Assembly (NCBI GenBank): GCA_025024175.1
Contig: QCXZ01000064.1
Span: 434,001-498,000 of the forward strand
Source of the DNA: Rhyzopertha dominica
Lineage: Eukaryota > Arthropoda > Insecta > Coleoptera > Bostrichidae
Direction: 5' to 3'
Length of the DNA: 64,000 bases
The position numbers and the translations under genes were made by a program. Positions 60,589 to 64,000 of the stretch are shown piece after piece (position 1 is the stretch's first letter; every line of letters starts with the position of its first letter). The notes under the pieces were generated by a model. It saw only the letters and a list, made by a program, of their open reading frames with translations. It was not told the origin of the DNA and ran no database searches.

Positions 60589-63500
60589 GTAAGTGCGGCT
60601 TGAGTTTTATACGTCCTTGAAGCAAATGATGCCGTCGGATTATAAAAAACTACATCATTGATATCATTATATGAAACTGCTCCCGACAATCCAATCTGAT
60701 CATACGCCTCTGAGTTTCGTCTTTGTTTCGACCCTTCAGATAAGAATACAGCATGAATTGACGAACGCAAACATGAGAGCTGACTGAATATAATCATTTT
60801 TTATTAGGAAAACAAAACTTACTTATGCTAGAAAAAACGTTCCGTCATTTCCACTGTCAAAGTTTCAAACTATACTAAAAATATTTTACTAGGTTTAGGA
60901 TATTAAAAACCGCATGCTGAAAGTGTTTCTCTCCACGTTACTAAACCTAATTTGCTCAGTGTTTTCTTGCCATTTTTGACAATTGTACAGCCATGTTTAG
61001 TCGGATTTATTGACAATATTAAGGTGGCTTACCATACCACACGTACTGCATCATTCATCTACTAGATATATTTTTTTTCTGTAGCTCGATTTGCAATTAA
61101 TGCTGTGATTATCTGTCTAAGACACCTACACTGTCATGATGGTCTTTCCACATTCGCTACGGTTTTATTATTGGCAAAAGTAGAAAACTGTTAGGTTGTT
61201 TGAAAAGGTGGACTTCTGATTTTAAGGACGTTAGAGCGAGCTTATTATTTTACAACTCTTTTAGTCGCCCTGCTACCTTACGCAAGATCTTTTAAAATTT
61301 GCTAAATTTAAGTTAGAAAAAAAAAGCAATGTTTATTTCCATGTTATCGATCTTGTAGCAAAATGAATTATTTATGGAAAGGTGTTGTCAAGAGCCTGAT
61401 AAAATTAGTACAAATGATCTAATTTTGGGGTTAAAAATAATCTAGTTTGCAATGTTTCTTCATTCTTTGTAGTACAGTATTTGGCTGGATTTTGTCTATT
61501 GGAATATTTCTTCAAAGAAGTTAGAAGCCTATAATGGAGCACATAGATGTACAAAATTATAAGGGTATATTTTTTGGTATACTTTAGTTTTTTAATAACT
61601 TGCTTAATAACAATTTCAACTAAATTTACTACAGTTGTGATTGAGGTGAGATCTTTAAGGTAGTACTTGAGAATTGTTTTAATAACTTACTAAAGGCAGT
61701 AACAGGTAAACCTTTTTTGTTTTGAAATAATGTGCGACGCAGTAAAATAAATAAATCACACTTTGGGATGGATGCTTTCAGGTACTATAATTATAAAGAT
61801 TGATTCCAAATTATTTTGATAAGACGCGTAACTATTCTTCTTCTGGAAACAAGGAGGTCATCTTCTAATNCCAGAGAGGTTAGTTATTTTCAAGATAATA
61901 TCATTTATATGGACATTTGCTCTTAGTCGGAGTAATTTACTTTCTTTAAGGTACCTATTCTTGATCATTTAGACGTATTGAGCTCTAAGAAAAATAGTGA
62001 AAACGAAAGAAGCTAAAACGTATCTTGCTGGAGTGACTTTATCTTTATTGATTCCTTAAAAATTTATGGAGCTTCAATAGCAAGGGATAACTTACCTAAA
62101 ACAGTAACTGCGGGTAGCTCAAAATATCATCTTCTTCGAGTTACTGGCCATCAAAGTCTTCTGGTTCCATATTGCTTTCTCACATGGCGCCCATATAGCA
62201 GCTTTCTTTTGGGAACGGCGCTGGATAACAGATTTAATTTTGTTTGTCGCTGGAGGCATCTGTGACCATCATTTGGGCTGTTGTTTTGGGCGACTTTCAC
62301 TCTCTGCAACCGGAGCTGAAAGTGATTGGGACTTCCAAATCGCACCATGACGCATGCCAAGAGGGAAGGTTGGATAAGAGATCCGCTTGGTTTTGTTTAT
62401 CTTCGCTTGCTGTTATAGTTTGGATTGCTGAAACGATTGCGGATTTCGAAGTATGCTAAATCCTGGTTTCGCGATTTCTAACATTTATCAGTTTAGTAAT
62501 TTGTTACACAATCAAATGTTCAGTCTTTTCTCATAGTTCCGTATGGGTTTTTAGTTTGTTGAGTTAGTTTAAAAGTAATTCAATGCATGTATTACTGATA
62601 TTAAGGATTTTGCTTGAAAATTTGTGTAAATACTAGATAGACTAGACAGATACCTGCGCCTCTGCAACAACAAATGTTTAATACGTGTGAACAATATGAA
62701 TGATACCCAGTGAATGCTCGATATATATTTCCCATACCTATATAATTAGCTAAACGATCATGTAAAAAGTTAAATGTTAAAAAAGTAACTAAGTACTTTC
62801 GAATAATTTATATAAATCCTTAAAATGCATATTGTAAGTAAACCAAACATATAGTTGATAACTAAGACCGTATTGAAAATCGACAGGTGCATGTGCTGTA
62901 AATAGTTTACCTAGATCCGGATAGATTCATTCAAAATATTCCTCAACTGTACCTTTCGTCATTGCTGGGATCTAAGTTAAATCGTTGAAGATTTAGGGAC
63001 AGATTTCATTAAATTTGTGGGGTATTTCATAAAAAAATGTGCTATCGGAATTGTTAGAAGACTTGCTCATTATATTATGTCTTTGAATGTGATATAAAAA
63101 TGACCGAAAATGGTGCTTGAAAGGTGATGATGAATATGATGAGTGCAAATTGTAAATTAACTACGTAACAGTATTGTAGGGCGATGTGATGTATATACGT
63201 AACGCATTTTTTTATGATTTACTTAGACAGAACAGAAACTATTGGTATAAAATAAAAAATGAAACTAAAAAACTGAATTAAAACTTATGATTTCAGTTTT
63301 TTTATGATAGTGACTACCTATTTTATTAATCTATCACTCAGGTCTTTAATTGAAACTTAATTAAAATGCGGCTTGAAGTTATTATTATTATTATATACAG
63401 TTAAAATTCTGTATAATTTTCAAGAGTGTTCTATTGTAGGAAATTTGTGTCAACGTCTACAATTGATCAAATTGGCATATAGCAAGCCTTTAAATGGATT

Positions 63501-64000
63501 CTACGAGTTCCACAATATAAAATTTGCTATCTAGATTAATCATATTTTGAGAAAGCTTTAAAGTGATTAATCTCTTTGGTGATATGTTAACGAATTTAGG
63601 TAATAGTTTGCAAATTTATTAAATGTTTCAATGTTATAGTTTGACTTGCAGAGCTACCAAGGATTCAATATGTTGTGTAATTGGCATCATATACATGTTT
63701 AATTCACAATGCTTCTTGTTATCCGGACTTGTAAAATACCATGTTATGATCATTATAAAGTACGTATTCCAGAGTGGCGCTAAGTTTTTGCAGGAAGGCA
63801 CAGATAAAAAGAAACATGAACGCTTTTTTTTTGAAATGATGAATGGTATAAACATGAATGGTTTTAGTAGGTTCCGGCGATAGTCATATTTGGTTTAATC
63901 ATGTGTATTATTTATATTTACTTTGATTATCTTATATGGTGCTTTATATTTAAGCTGTAACTTTCTAATTAACTAGCTAGTTATTTATTTATTTTCTAGA
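60589..64000. other. Intron or intergenic, nothing recognised
   Basis: Probably intron of the secreted-protein gene. A GC-richer patch at 62140-62460 has short open frames on both strands, but I recognise no domain and cannot place an exon there. One N lies at 61870. Confidence 0.4.

Noticed and set aside
62151..62459. Open frames on both strands in a GC-richer patch
   Set aside because: No motif recognised and no usable splice sites tying it to the secreted-protein gene.
1..64000. CRISPR array, rRNA genes or an intact tRNA gene
   Set aside because: No regularly spaced direct repeats, no rRNA-like conserved blocks and no complete cloverleaf were seen; the DNA is eukaryotic.

Overview
This is a window of an AT-rich, intron-bearing animal genome, most likely an insect. 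Three genes match insect or animal families strongly: ced-6/GULP1, PITRM1 (presequence protease) and SH3BP5/parcas. A fourth is a METTL25-type methyltransferase. The mobile-element load (mariner-type transposons, non-LTR retrotransposon relics, Penelope-like relics) also suits an insect. A beetle is my guess, not something the sequence proves.

Layout. 1-7 kb: transposon debris (an IS630/Tc1-like transposase pseudogene, a LINE relic, a Penelope-like relic). 7.0-24.7 kb: a tight run of four genes, all on the minus strand. In order of transcription they are ced-6 (24.7-20.9 kb), a small unrecognised Cys-rich gene (20.2-19.3 kb), PITRM1 (19.2-15.5 kb) and a METTL25-like gene (13.6-7.1 kb). The last METTL25 intron holds a 2.2-kb mariner-type element with very long terminal inverted repeats. 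24.7-40 kb: gene-poor DNA with a LINE relic and decayed transposase pieces. At 35.3-35.7 kb there is an almost perfect 87-bp inverted repeat, then a TATA-like box, then a sequence that folds as a complete type I hammerhead ribozyme. 40.1-43.1 kb: SH3BP5 on the minus strand. 45-54.2 kb: a mobile-element-rich stretch, including a second copy of the mariner element with an intact transposase frame but no left terminal repeat. 56.2 kb to the end: the first two coding exons of a secreted protein on the plus strand that continues past the window.

Gene models were built by hand. I translated the exons, located GT/AG boundaries and checked that intron phases join. METTL25 gives 452 aa in 4 exons, PITRM1 1024 aa in 2, ced-6 440 aa in 7, and SH3BP5 503 aa in 5 (525 aa with a 66-nt cassette exon).

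The best candidate for something undescribed is the hairpin plus hammerhead unit at 35324-35739. Two weaker hammerhead-like cores lie at 21557-22107 (in a fold-back element inside a ced-6 intron) and near 55230. Penelope-like elements are known carriers of hammerhead ribozymes, and two Penelope GIY-YIG relics lie elsewhere in the window, so a link is possible but unproven.
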